A DNA stretch of 64,000 bases from Tanticharoenia sakaeratensis NBRC 103193 (GTDB lineage: Bacteria; Pseudomonadota; Alphaproteobacteria; Acetobacterales; Acetobacteraceae): contig NZ_BALE01000048.1 in assembly GCF_000963885.1 (NCBI RefSeq), positions 1 to 64,000 on the forward strand, written 5' to 3'. This document shows, one piece after another, positions 46,251 to 56,106 of this stretch (position 1 is the stretch's first letter; every line of letters begins with the position of its first letter). A model generated the notes under the pieces. That model was not told the DNA's origin. It worked only from the letters and a program-made list of their open reading frames with translations, and did not search any database. The translations under genes and the position numbers were made by a program.

Positions 46251-47309
46251 TCACATATTGGCCTGCGGCGCCTCGATCGCCAGCAACGCGCGCTTGCGCT
46301 CGATACCCCACGCATAGCCGGACAGCGCGCCATCGCGCCGCACGACCCGGTGACACGGAACGGCCACCGCGAGCGGATTGGCAGCGCAGGCGCCTGCCAC
46401 GGCCCGCACGGCACGCGGCGCGCCAATGGCCTGCGCGATCTCGGCATATGTCGTTGTCGTGCCCGGCGGTATGGCCTGAAGAACTGCCCAGACGCGCTGC
46501 TGGAACAAGGTGCCGCGAATATCGAGTGGCAGGCCGAGCCCTGCATTCGGGCGGTCCACGAAGGCGACCACCTGCGCCACGAGCGCCTCGTAGTGGGCGT
46601 CACCGCCGATCAGTTCCGCCTTTGAAAAACGTCCCTGAAGGTCACGCAGCACCGCATCCGGGCCATCGCCCAGCAGTATGGCTGCAATGCCGCGATCGCT
46701 GGATGCGACAAGGATGGTCCCGAGCGATCCTTCGCCGATCGCAAAGCGCAGCCGCTCGCCACGCCCGCCATCGCGGAACCGCGCCGGGGCCATGCCGAGC
46801 AAGGCCTCCGCGCGATCGTAAAACCGCGTGGCCGAGCCAAATCCAGCGTCATAAACCGCATCGGTGACGCGCGCCCCATCCGCCAGCCGCGCACGAACCC
46901 GGCGCGCGCGCACGGCGTCGGCATATGCCTTGGGCGACATGCCGGTCGCCGCCTGAAAGGCACGCTGCAAATAGGTCGGCCCCAGCCCCTCGGCACGCGC
47001 GAGCGCCGTCAGGGATGGCGGCGTCTCGGCTGCCTCGATCGCGCGACAGATCCGCGCCGCGAGCTTGTCGCGCAAAGACGCAGCCGCATCCGGATCGCAT
47101 CGGCGGCAGGCTCGCGCGCCCGTCACCTTCGCATGATCCAGCGTATCGTGAATGGTGACGTTGTCCGGATTGGCGCGGCGCGCAGGACATGAAGGACGGC
47201 AGTAGATGCCGGTCGTCGTGACCGAGAACCAGAACTCTCCGTCAGCCGTCGCATCCCGCGCCATGATCCGGGTCCAGCGCGGGTCGTCGATCGTCGTCAT
47301 GCCCTGCAT
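46251..47309 (-). CDS. ada: Bifunctional DNA-methylation adaptive response protein Ada
   Basis: The 352-aa protein has the N-terminal zinc/methyl-acceptor module (GIYCRPSCPARRANPDN with CRRCDPD), an AraC-type helix-turn-helix (SLTALARAEGLGPTYLQRAFQAATGMSPKAY, seen in part), and a C-terminal O6-alkylguanine transferase domain with the active-site PCHRVV. It repairs alkylated DNA and, once methylated, activates its own regulon. The length equals E. coli Ada (354 aa). ATG 47309 or 47300 is the start; the frame stays open 155 codons further upstream but that part has no similarity that I can see. Confidence 0.93.
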   Translation of the reverse strand: MQGMTTIDDPRWTRIMARDATADGEFWFSVTTTGIYCRPSCPARRANPDNVTIHDTLDHAKVTGARACRRCDPDAAASLRDKLAARICRAIEAAETPPSLTALARAEGLGPTYLQRAFQAATGMSPKAYADAVRARRVRARLADGARVTDAVYDAGFGSATRFYDRAEALLGMAPARFRDGGRGERLRFAIGEGSLGTILVASSDRGIAAILLGDGPDAVLRDLQGRFSKAELIGGDAHYEALVAQVVAFVDRPNAGLGLPLDIRGTLFQQRVWAVLQAIPPGTTTTYAEIAQAIGAPRAVRAVAGACAANPLAVAVPCHRVVRRDGALSGYAWGIERKRALLAIEAPQANM

Positions 47310-48383
47310 CGCCCTCTTGTTCCTCTCAACTACGCCCGGTCCACAGGGCGCAGTGGCCCCCTGGCCGGACGTGATGCAGCTGAAGACGGACAGTTCCAGG
47401 TCGAGCAGACAGCACGACAACCACGTGGATATACCACGTTCCGGCAGCCCGTTCAGCCATGCGCCCTTGACCCGCTCTTCCCCTGAGCCGTCAAAAACTC
47501 GCCGGGAAAGCCTCCGGAAATACACGGCCACGGGAAGGGCTTCATTCTCGCGGATAAAAAGCGCGGGGTCGTCAGAACAAGGCGTTCCGTCAAGCCGACG
47601 CAGGCCCCTTGGAGACAGGATCCGCGCAGCTCCCGTGCTGCCGGTGCGGTTGAAGATTATGGTCTGCGTCCCGACAATGGCCGGCCACGCGCTCGCAGGA
47701 GCCTGCATCGCATTGGGCAGGCGGCGATGCGGATGATCCGGCATGCAATCGAGATCGGGCATTCGGATGGACATCGGAGACCTCCTTGCTGAAGGCCTCC
47801 ATGGTCGCGCGCAAAACGCGGCGTCGCCTCCCGGATCTTGCGGTCAAATCGAAATCCGCACGCCCGGCAGAACGTTTGCGCAGGAGCGAGCAAGGCTGGT
47901 CCGGCCTCACTGTCCGGAATGCACGGATCAAATGACAGGAGCGACGCCGTCCTGCATGCGCATTGGTCGACATGCGCTGCGGATCACGCAGACCGGCGCG
48001 GAACCGTTCGCCCGAACGACGAACCCGTTGGGCGCCACGGGACGGACGGTTCCGAGGCTCGCGCCATCACGGTCTGGAACGTTCCGAGCCATGACGGCTG
48101 GCATATCCTCGCGCAGGCCAAAGGCTATTGCGTGCGCGATACAGGACTTGCAAGCTCTCGTTATTCCGTCGCGGCTACCGGACAAGCGGCTGCATCTGGC
48201 TTCTGCCCCGCGTCACCGGAAACCCACGACGAAAGCCCAGTCCATCCTGACCTTACCGGCTTCCTGTCTATGGAAAACGCGGCCCTTCGCATGTGCATGA
48301 TCTCGACACGGCAGGCGTCGACACACCGTTCCGACCGGGTATCACCGCGAAGCCACTGTTTTCGCGGCGCACTGGGTCGGCGA
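47310..48383. other. 1.07-kb gap without a recognisable gene
   Basis: The longest gap in the window lies between ada and xdhC, both on the minus strand. Open frames exist on both strands, including the upstream extension of ada and a plus-strand frame with HCPECTDQM near 47910, but none shows a continuous domain, good ribosome site or convincing composition. It may hold decayed genes. Confidence 0.35.
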
Positions 48384-49454
48384 CTACCAGCCCTGCCGCA
48401 GCGCCAGCGGCCCCGCGCGCCGTACGGCAATGATCTCGGCCAGAATCGAGATGGCGATTTCCTCGGCACCGACCGCCCCGATCGCCAAGCCGATCGGCCC
48501 GCGCAGTTGTCCGAGCATGGCCTCGTCCAGCCCGTCCTGCGCTAGTCGCTCAAGCCGCAGGCGCTGCGTCCGCCTTGATCCGAGCGCCCCGACATAGGCC
48601 GCCCCCGAGCGCAGCGCCATCGCGAGTGCCGGATCGTCCAGCTTCTCGTCATGTGTCAGGGCCACGATTGCGGTCTCGGCATCGATGCCGGCCGCCTCCA
48701 GTGCCTCGTCGGGCCACAAATCCGAGCAGGCAACGTCCGGGAACCGCTCACCCGTCGCCAGCCCTTCCCGCGGATCGATCACCATCACCTCGTAGCCGAC
48801 CCGCGTGGCAAGCGGCGCCAGTGCCTGAGCGATGTGCACGCCCCCTACGATCAGGAGACGGGGCTTCGGCGCCAGCACATGCAGAAACCATGGTGCGCCC
48901 GTGGTATCGACCGCACGGCGGCTGATGCCGGTCGCCACGGCATCACGTACGTCCCCGTCCAGTCCAGCCGGCGCATCCGAAAAGTCGTGCTCCAGCAGCA
49001 GCGCCGTCGTCCGGGGGGCGCCAGCCTCCAACCGGGTCAGCAATACCGAGGGGCGGCGCGCCTGCCGGGCCGCGATGGCCCCGCCCAACAGAGCGAGCGG
49101 CAGTCCGTCCGGCCGCACCGGCTCCACGAGAACTTCCAGCTCCCCCCCGCAGGCAAGGCCTGCGGCCTGTGCGTCCGCACTGCCGATCCGGAACGACATC
49201 ACACGGGACGCAGCACCCCCCAGGATATCGGACGCCGTGGCCGCCACCTCCGCCTCGACACATCCGCCGCTGACGGAGCCTGCGATATGGCCCGAGGCGT
49301 CGATCGTCATCACGCTGCCGACGGGACGCGGGGCACTTCCCCATGTGCCGATGACGCGGGCGACCGCGATCGCGTGTCCGTCCTGCGCATGGCGAAGAGC
49401 CGCGGCGAGCGGATCGCCCGACTGGTCTGCCCCTCTGTTCTGCGCATCGCTCAT
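48384..49454 (-). CDS. XdhC/CoxI family molybdenum cofactor maturation protein
   Basis: The 356-aa protein has the N-terminal XdhC/CoxI domain (ARVIGTWGSAPRPVGSVM, GSVSGGCVEAEV) and a C-terminal Rossmann domain (PRLLIVGGVHIAQALAPLA, VIDPREGLATGERFP, YVGALGSRRT). Proteins of this family help sulfurate and insert molybdenum cofactor into xanthine dehydrogenase-like enzymes. No such enzyme is adjacent. The start is supported by GGGAGGA before ATG 49454. Confidence 0.85.
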   Translation of the reverse strand: MSDAQNRGADQSGDPLAAALRHAQDGHAIAVARVIGTWGSAPRPVGSVMTIDASGHIAGSVSGGCVEAEVAATASDILGGAASRVMSFRIGSADAQAAGLACGGELEVLVEPVRPDGLPLALLGGAIAARQARRPSVLLTRLEAGAPRTTALLLEHDFSDAPAGLDGDVRDAVATGISRRAVDTTGAPWFLHVLAPKPRLLIVGGVHIAQALAPLATRVGYEVMVIDPREGLATGERFPDVACSDLWPDEALEAAGIDAETAIVALTHDEKLDDPALAMALRSGAAYVGALGSRRTQRLRLERLAQDGLDEAMLGQLRGPIGLAIGAVGAEEIAISILAEIIAVRRAGPLALRQGW

Positions 49455-49621
49455 GGCATCCTCCCTGGAGCGCCATCATCGGCGCCGATCGTCGGCAGAG
49501 TCAAAAATGGCACTCAGGCGCAAAATAAAGCGTCGAGCGGCGCAGGACAATTCCGCTCTCGCCCATGGCGGGCTGCCTCCGCTATGCTGCCCGCCCGAAG
49601 TTTACGACCTATTACGGATGC

Positions 49622-50719
49622 ATGAGCCCGATGGACAGCACGACGCCCTCATTCAGCTTCACCCCGAACCCTGCCCCGGTGTCGCCCGAGCGGCGTGCGG
49701 AACTGATGGCCAATCCCGGCTTCGGCCGTGTGTTTACCGATCATATGGCCACCGTCTCCTATACCGAAGGGCGCGGCTGGCATGATGCGAAAGTCGTGCC
49801 TTACGGCCCGCTGTCCCTCGATCCCGCCTCGTCCGTGCTGCACTACGCACAGGAGATTTTCGAGGGTCTGAAGGCCTATCGCACGCCGGAAGGCAGTGTC
49901 GTCATGTTCCGCCCGGACGCCAATGCGCGCCGGTTCCGCGATTCCGCCGCCCGCATGGCAATGGCCGAGCTGCCGGAAGAGCTGTTCGTCGGCGCGATCG
50001 AGGCGCTGGTGCGCGCGGATCGGGACTGGGTGCCGTCGGGCGAAGGCCAGAGCCTGTATCTGCGGCCGTTCATGATCTCGAACGACGTCTTCCTCGGCGT
50101 CAAACCGGCATCCGAATACCTGTTCTGCGTGATCGCCTGTCCCGTCGGCGCCTATTTCGGCGGCGGCTGCGTGTCGGTCTGGGTATCGGAGACCTACACG
50201 CGCGCGGCCCCCGGCGGCACGGGCGCTGTAAAATGTGGCGGCAATTATGCCGCAAGCCTGCAGGCTCAGGCTGAATCCAAGCGCGAAGGCTGCGATCAGG
50301 TCCTGTTCCTCGACAGCCGCGAGCAGCGTTATGTCGAGGAGATGGGCGGCATGAACGTCGTCTTCGTGGACGGCGACACGCTGGTGACACCCCCGCTCGG
50401 CGGCACCATCCTGCCGGGCATCACACGCGACACGCTCCTCATGCTCGCCCGCGCGCGCGGTCTCAAGGTTGAGGAACGCCCGCTTCCGATTGACGAAGTG
50501 TTCGAGAAGGCCGCATCGGGCCAGTTTTCCGAGGCGTTCGCCTGTGGCACGGCGGCCGTCATCAGCCCGATCGGCAAGCTGCGCCGTCCGACCGGCGAAG
50601 CCGTGTTCGGCGATGGCGTGACGCCGGGCGCGCTGTCGCTCTCGCTCAAGGACGAGCTCGTCGGGCTCCAGACAGGCCGGGGCAACGACGCCAACGGCTG
50701 GGTTCACCGCATCCTCTGA
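49622..50719 (+). CDS. ilvE: Branched-chain amino acid aminotransferase
   Basis: The 365-aa protein belongs to class IV PLP enzymes. The PLP lysine lies in AVKCGGNYAASL, and EIFEGLKAYR, SLYLRPFMI, EEMGGMNVVFV and PPLGGTILPGITRDTLL are typical of IlvE. It performs the last step of valine, leucine and isoleucine synthesis. ATG 49622 or 49631 start it; neither has a strong ribosome site. Confidence 0.93.
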   Translation: MSPMDSTTPSFSFTPNPAPVSPERRAELMANPGFGRVFTDHMATVSYTEGRGWHDAKVVPYGPLSLDPASSVLHYAQEIFEGLKAYRTPEGSVVMFRPDANARRFRDSAARMAMAELPEELFVGAIEALVRADRDWVPSGEGQSLYLRPFMISNDVFLGVKPASEYLFCVIACPVGAYFGGGCVSVWVSETYTRAAPGGTGAVKCGGNYAASLQAQAESKREGCDQVLFLDSREQRYVEEMGGMNVVFVDGDTLVTPPLGGTILPGITRDTLLMLARARGLKVEERPLPIDEVFEKAASGQFSEAFACGTAAVISPIGKLRRPTGEAVFGDGVTPGALSLSLKDELVGLQTGRGNDANGWVHRIL

Positions 50720-50864
50720 CCCGTGTGGCCATGGCCCGAAACGCGCCTGTCCGTGGTGCGGGTCGTGGCCGGGCGGAGGTCCGACAGCGCATCTCTTCGG
50801 GACGAGCTGACCTGAGGGACGTGTCTTTCAGGAAAAGCTGGAGGTTCGCTGCCTCCCCCGGCCC

Positions 50865-53117
50865 TTATGTTCCGGACTGCGGGGCAGGATCTGCGGGCGC
50901 CGTCGTCCCGGCGACCAGTGTGCGGGCATGCGCAAGCCGGACCTGAAAATCCTCAGGGGTACACGGCTTTGCAAAGTAGTAACCCTGCTGCAGGGCGATA
51001 CCATGTTGCAGCAGCCAGTCCGACTGCGCACGGGTTTCCACGCCCTCGGCGATGAGCTGCATCCCGAGATCGCATGTCAGTTTCTGGACGGCCTCGACGA
51101 TCGCCCGGGAGCGGCTTGCGTCCGGCAGATCCCGTATGAAGCCGGCGTCGAGCTTGATCCCGTCCGTCTCGAAGTCGCGCAGATAGATCAGGGACGAAAA
51201 TCCGGTGCCGAAATCGTCCAGCATGAGGGCCACCCCCATGGCACGGATGGCCTCGAGCTGATCCCGCACGTCGGGGCCTGCGCCCAGAAATACGCCTTCC
51301 GTCACTTCCAGCAGCAGATATTGGGGTGCAAGCCCCGTCTCTGCGAGGATCGCACGCAGGTCATCCACGAAGCGGCCGCCCGTCAGCTGCTGGGGTGAGA
51401 GATTGACCGATATGTGCATCGGCGTGTCCCATTCGGCCGCCACGAAGCAGGCCTCGCGCAGGATATAGCTGCCGAGCACCTCGATCTGGCCGGTGGCCTC
51501 GGCCAGTGCGATGACGCGATGCGGTGCGATCGCCTGCTGATCGGGCCGCGGCCAGCGCAACAGGACTTCGGCCGCGAACAGCACGCCGGTTCCTGCATCG
51601 AGGATCGGCTGCAGCGCGATCTCGATCTCGCCGGTATCGATCGCGCGCGCCAGCTCGCCGCCCAGACGGATCTCGCCGACGTAATCGCGCTCGAGGGACT
51701 CGGTGAACAGGACGGGGCCGGACACCAGGTTGTCACTGGCCATCAGCAGAGCCAGGTCCGCCCGACGGAACAGCGTTTCGGGCGTATCGCCCTGCTCCGG
51801 ATAGATGGCAACGCCGGTGGCGACCCGGACGGTCAGCCGCATGCCGTCGATCAGGCAGGGTGCGCGCAGCACGGCCTCGAAGCGATCCGCCAGCAGGATC
51901 GCGCCACCCGGCTCGATCGGCTGCAGAACGGCAAAACAGTTGCCGGACACGCGGCCGATCACCGCGTTGGCATCGACGGCTCCGACCAGCCGCTGGGCCA
52001 TCACCTCGATCAGCCAGTCGCCGACCTGATGGCTCAGTTCCGTATTGATGGCTCGAAAGCCTGAAAACGCGAACAGGATCAGGGCATGCGGCGTGCCATC
52101 GACACAATGCGCCGCCAGATCGTCGAAGAAGGCTTCCCGGCTGGCGAGGCCCGTCAGTGGATCAAAGGCCGACCGGCGCGCGACGTCGCGATGCGCGCTC
52201 ACGACACGGGTGACGTCTCTTACCCGACCGCGAAATCCGTCGAATCGTGATCCGGTCATGACAGGATCGCCCGAAACCAGAAGCCATCGCGCCGCGCCGT
52301 CGACACCGACCACGCGTTGCAGATGATCGCCAAAGGTCCGGCGCGCATCCAGGCGGTGCTGGATGGCGTCGTCATCCGGCATGGGAACATGCGGCGCATT
52401 CAGCGCATAGCTCAGCGTCATGGATGCATTTGGGTCGCCGCTTCCACGCGCAAGCGCCAGACCGGGCAGAAGATCCGCCAGATCCGGGGAGGGCGCCAGA
52501 AGCCGTCCCCGGGTATCCGTCCGCCAGTCCAGGGGCACGGTCAGACCCGGCATGGAGAATGCATCGAAACGGGCCGGCGCCTGCAGGACCCACCAGCATC
52601 CCAGCGAAACACCGAATACCAGCGCGCCGATCGTGTCCGCAACGGACAATACGCCGAACAACCCCGACGGCTCCGGATAGGCCCAGAGCGCCACTCCGGT
52701 CACAAGCGCGCCGAGACTGCCGAGAAAAAGTCCGCTGCCGATGGGCCGCACGCCTGCCGCGCCGAACGAGACGAGCCAGATCAGCAGGCCGCCGATCAGC
52801 CACAGCCCGGACCTGCTCGTCGCCCAGGTCGCATCGACCCGGATGATCAGGACGATCAGGATTCCCCACGAGATCCCGGTAACGGCCTGGAACAGGGGTG
52901 ACCAGCGCCACTGTTCGCCCATACGGTGCTCGCGACGCAGCACGATCAGCCGCGCAATGCCGATCGCGCCCAGAACCATGAGTTCCGGCAGACTGGCGGC
53001 AAGATACCGCCAGGGCAGAACGAAGGGCAGCACGGCGGCAGGCGCCAGACGTGCGAGACTGCCCACGACACGCCATGACAGCATGGACGATAGTCGAGAC
53101 GGCTTGCGATACATCAT
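50865..53117 (-). CDS. Membrane-bound EAL phosphodiesterase with degenerate GGDEF domain
   Basis: The 750-aa protein has about six N-terminal membrane helices (residues 20-185), a PAS-like linker, a GGDEF domain and an EAL domain. The GGDEF signature is changed to SGNCF (RVSGNCFAVL), so cyclase activity should be lost. The EAL motif is EVLLRW, and the other catalytic residues are present: NLSPQQL, LLLEVTE, LDDFGTGFSSL, KLDAGFI, AEGVET and QGYYFAKP. It probably degrades cyclic di-GMP in response to an unknown membrane signal. In acetic acid bacteria cyclic di-GMP controls cellulose synthesis (established for the group; link here is inferred). Confidence 0.85.
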   Translation of the reverse strand: MMYRKPSRLSSMLSWRVVGSLARLAPAAVLPFVLPWRYLAASLPELMVLGAIGIARLIVLRREHRMGEQWRWSPLFQAVTGISWGILIVLIIRVDATWATSRSGLWLIGGLLIWLVSFGAAGVRPIGSGLFLGSLGALVTGVALWAYPEPSGLFGVLSVADTIGALVFGVSLGCWWVLQAPARFDAFSMPGLTVPLDWRTDTRGRLLAPSPDLADLLPGLALARGSGDPNASMTLSYALNAPHVPMPDDDAIQHRLDARRTFGDHLQRVVGVDGAARWLLVSGDPVMTGSRFDGFRGRVRDVTRVVSAHRDVARRSAFDPLTGLASREAFFDDLAAHCVDGTPHALILFAFSGFRAINTELSHQVGDWLIEVMAQRLVGAVDANAVIGRVSGNCFAVLQPIEPGGAILLADRFEAVLRAPCLIDGMRLTVRVATGVAIYPEQGDTPETLFRRADLALLMASDNLVSGPVLFTESLERDYVGEIRLGGELARAIDTGEIEIALQPILDAGTGVLFAAEVLLRWPRPDQQAIAPHRVIALAEATGQIEVLGSYILREACFVAAEWDTPMHISVNLSPQQLTGGRFVDDLRAILAETGLAPQYLLLEVTEGVFLGAGPDVRDQLEAIRAMGVALMLDDFGTGFSSLIYLRDFETDGIKLDAGFIRDLPDASRSRAIVEAVQKLTCDLGMQLIAEGVETRAQSDWLLQHGIALQQGYYFAKPCTPEDFQVRLAHARTLVAGTTAPADPAPQSGT

Positions 53118-53476
53118 GAGATAACCGTCATGACGGCATCATCGAGCAGAAATTCCAAATAAACCGTTACGATATGACTACACTGCAAATGGACCGCACA
53201 ACGTACGCTTTACGCCGCCTGGCTCCCTTCCCTGCCCGCTCGCTGAACCAAGGCTCGTTGCATTGACTATACGGTACGGGTTCCGCATCACAGCCTCAAC
53301 CCGCTCTGGATAGGTTTAAGCTTATCGAACTGTAAAATATTCTATATCCGATCGAAAATTGTTCTCGGCTGATCCGGGCCGGCGCATAAACGTCTGCAAG
53401 GCGATTTCAGGCCGTCTGCCGCGTTTCGGCGGCCATCATCCTTTCAGACATCCGATACGACCCCGCGGAGGCCAGC
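53118..53476. other. 359-bp AT-rich gap between the EAL and CopZ-like genes
   Basis: Bases 53140-53350 are markedly AT-rich, consistent with divergent promoters. No coding sequence is supported. A GGAGG site sits just before the metallochaperone ATG. Confidence 0.4.
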
Positions 53477-53686
53477 ATGACCGACACCACACTCCATATC
53501 GATGGCATGCATTGCGACGGCTGTGCCAGTTCGGTTGCCCGGGCGCTCAAGGCCGTGCCCGGCGTCGATGTCGCGGATGTGAATCTGGCGACCGGTACGG
53601 CGACCATCCGACACGATGCAACGCGCGCACCGCTGGGTTCCCTGCGCACCGCGATCGAGGATGCGGGCTTCGACGTTCGGTCCTGA
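53477..53686 (+). CDS. Heavy-metal-associated domain protein (CopZ-like copper chaperone)
   Basis: The 69-aa protein is a single HMA domain with the metal-binding motif GMHCDGC at residues 10-16, followed by VARALKAVPGVDVADVNLATGTATI, the ferredoxin-like fold pattern. It should bind Cu(I) and deliver it to a P-type ATPase, not present in the window. GGAGG lies eight bases before ATG 53477. Confidence 0.85.
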   Translation: MTDTTLHIDGMHCDGCASSVARALKAVPGVDVADVNLATGTATIRHDATRAPLGSLRTAIEDAGFDVRS

Positions 53687-54574
53687 CCCTGCGCCGCGAC
53701 CCACCTGAAGGGTGTCAGCGCCCCATGTCAGATCCTCAGGCATTGAGACGGGCAGGTCCGGAAGCGTCCGGGCATGGCGCTGGCGATCCATTCAGACCAA
53801 CCGACGCCAGCGTCGTAGCCCGAAAAATATCTCGCGATGTTCCTGACATCGGGGCGCAGGACGGACGACCGCCCTGCGCCCCCAACAATTCGACAATGCG
53901 AGAGGTTCTTTAGCCTCAACCTCGTCAGGGGAAGCCCGGTTGGCGACAGCCGAAGCTGGGCCTGCTGCAGCAGCGTTCCTGATCTCCGCGGCAAGACGCC
54001 CGACTGCGGCTTCGTGATCGAAATCAGCCAACGTGGCGTACAGAGTGACTCATTGGCCAGACATGTCCCCGGCCACACGTGAATTCGGCCCACGTCTCCG
54101 TCTGGCATCCCTGTGAGCGACGCAGGTGCCGCTTTGCGGCATCGCGCAGAACATGCGGCTGTCGATGAGTGCAGCGCCCGACGCATCCTGCCGTCCAATG
54201 AACAAGTGCAGCAGCGTCCTGCGCGGGCGTCCGGGCGTTCTGGTCGGTCCCAGGATTGCGAACATGCAGCGATATAAGGGAAAGCCATGCGGATCACGAA
54301 GCGCCGCGCACGGAACGACCGAATAACGCGGATCAGGTTGCAGGAGCGGAACCGTCCTTAGCGTCAGCTCCGGTGGTCATTCCTTGATGCTGACGGCAGA
54401 CGAAAAGGATTTGCGACAAAATCAGCTCCTTCGTCAGCCTCTTCCCCGCCGCATTATATAACGGCTTCGCATCACTCAACCGTCTTCGACTGACGCCGAG
54501 GGCAAATTCGGTGCAATCGGGCAGCATCAGTTGCATACGCGCCATGTTTCATGGAATGATAAAAGAAAGACGAC
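53687..54574. other. 888-bp gap, no intact gene
   Basis: Frames on both strands are broken and without recognisable domains. The right third is AT-rich. A fragment reading CERFFSLN near 53900 recalls IS5-type transposase ends but the flanking residues do not, so I do not call it. The gap precedes the GT61 gene. Confidence 0.35.
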
Positions 54575-54741
54575 ATGGTAACGACGGATAATGCTCGAAG
54601 ATTGCCTTAGAGCCTGGTCATATAAACGATATCGTCGCACCAGAACCCAGTATTCATTATATACAGGATTGCAGGTTTTTCCCCCACAACGACCAGTTTC
54701 GGTCTGATATATGGGGAATTTACGATGGCGCCGGCCGTCTC

Positions 54742-56106
54742 GTGCTGCCAGCGGCATTTCTGTATTCCCGGACGAATCTGGGGGGCGGCCAGCGATGGGT
54801 CGTCGATCAACCGCGCAACTCGGCACTTCTTCCTGAAATCGAATGTGCATTTTACGGAGGTGTCATCGGCCTCCATTATGGCCACACTCTTCTGGAATTT
54901 CTGCCGAGGCTCTGGTACCTGAAGCAGAAAGCCGGGCCTACGACGAAGATTCTCGTGCATTGTGGGCCTGGCCTGGAGATCGCCTGGAACACGCCTTGGT
55001 TTTGCGACCTGATGGGGCTGATCGGGATCAGAAAAGGTAATTTGATTTCACCCCGGCAGACGAGTGTTGTCCGCCATCTTTTCATCCCCGATCCGACCTT
55101 CCAGATCAATGGCTTTGCGCATCCCGCTTTCACCGCGTTCACGAACTGGGTTGGCGACAACGTGCTGCACGACACCGGACTCGGTCAGCAGCCGGTATTT
55201 CTGACAAAACGAAACCTGAAATCCGGCGTCATCAACTTCCTCAACGAGGATGAACTCTGCCGTCGGCTCGAGGAACTTGGCTTTCGCATTGAGAGTCCGG
55301 AAGAACTTCCTCTCGGTCAGCAAATTTCCCTATTCAAACAGAAAGGTGGCGTCTCCGGGATACTCGGGTCGAACATGCACACGAGCATTTTCGCGAGAAG
55401 GCCGTTCGGAACTTGCCTGAATATCGGCGCGCACATTTCCGACAGTTTTTATTACGCCGACAAAGCCAACAACGCAGATTTCTCCTACTTCTTCTCGAAT
55501 ACCATACAGGAAGTCGAGTCCGCACCAGGCTTCTCCCGCTCATTCAGGTTTCAGGAACCTGTCCTTTTGGCGGATGAAATTGCGCGACGTCACGAACAAC
55601 TGCGCGCGGCACGCAGGCCGCTTCCACAGCATGCTTCGCAGGAGGAAACTGCGCACGTGTTTCGCTTTCCCGTCAGTCCCGATGGAAAGCATCTTTGCGC
55701 GCGCTCTTCAGACGGAGCGTTGTGCGCAACATATGCCGATATGTCGAATTCGGATTCCGCTTTTCCGATCGCGGCGATCATGCTGGAAGGGCGCATACGC
55801 CTGTTCGCGGCCTCGCCACTGCCTTTTGCCATTGCCTGGACAGAGGGAAGTCTGCTCTCGGCCTGGCTTGAATGTGAATTGGCCTGGAAAGACGACGCAC
55901 GTACCGAGTGTGGGCTCAGACGGCCGGATACCGGCTTGCTGCTGACCATCGTCCCGGACACCCGGAACCATGATGCGCATTTCAGCGCGAATATCCTCCA
56001 GGGATGGGAATACATTGCGTTTGTTCCCCCCTCGGCCGAGCAGCAGAGCTTTCTGGAAGAACGATACGCATTGCTTCAGCGCTCTCTGACGTCGGAAGCG
56101 AAATGA
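54742..56106 (+). CDS. GT61-family glycosyltransferase (DUF563), 5' end frameshifted
   Basis: The visible 454 residues from GTG 54742 fit GT61: GGVIGLHYGHTLLEFLPRLW, VFLTKRNLKSGVINFLNEDEL, GFRIESPEELPLGQQISLF and GSNMHTSIF. The domain clearly starts earlier, because the same frame codes in a family-like way back to about 54604 (IQDCRFFPHNDQF), but no in-frame ATG or GTG is found there. An ATG at 54575 with an AAAGAAAG site would supply the start if one T were added near 54606. GC is lower than in flanking genes. It may modify cell-surface polysaccharide; the C-terminal 150 residues are of unknown type. Confidence 0.65.
   Translation: MLPAAFLYSRTNLGGGQRWVVDQPRNSALLPEIECAFYGGVIGLHYGHTLLEFLPRLWYLKQKAGPTTKILVHCGPGLEIAWNTPWFCDLMGLIGIRKGNLISPRQTSVVRHLFIPDPTFQINGFAHPAFTAFTNWVGDNVLHDTGLGQQPVFLTKRNLKSGVINFLNEDELCRRLEELGFRIESPEELPLGQQISLFKQKGGVSGILGSNMHTSIFARRPFGTCLNIGAHISDSFYYADKANNADFSYFFSNTIQEVESAPGFSRSFRFQEPVLLADEIARRHEQLRAARRPLPQHASQEETAHVFRFPVSPDGKHLCARSSDGALCATYADMSNSDSAFPIAAIMLEGRIRLFAASPLPFAIAWTEGSLLSAWLECELAWKDDARTECGLRRPDTGLLLTIVPDTRNHDAHFSANILQGWEYIAFVPPSAEQQSFLEERYALLQRSLTSEAK

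Noticed and set aside
47310-47774. N-terminal extension of ada by 155 codons
   Set aside because: Ada from 47309 already has family length and all domains; the extension has no similarity and no better ribosome site.
53880-54030. IS5-like transposase remnant (CERFFSLN on the plus strand)
   Set aside because: Only a few residues resemble the family; no second motif, inverted repeats or target duplications were seen.
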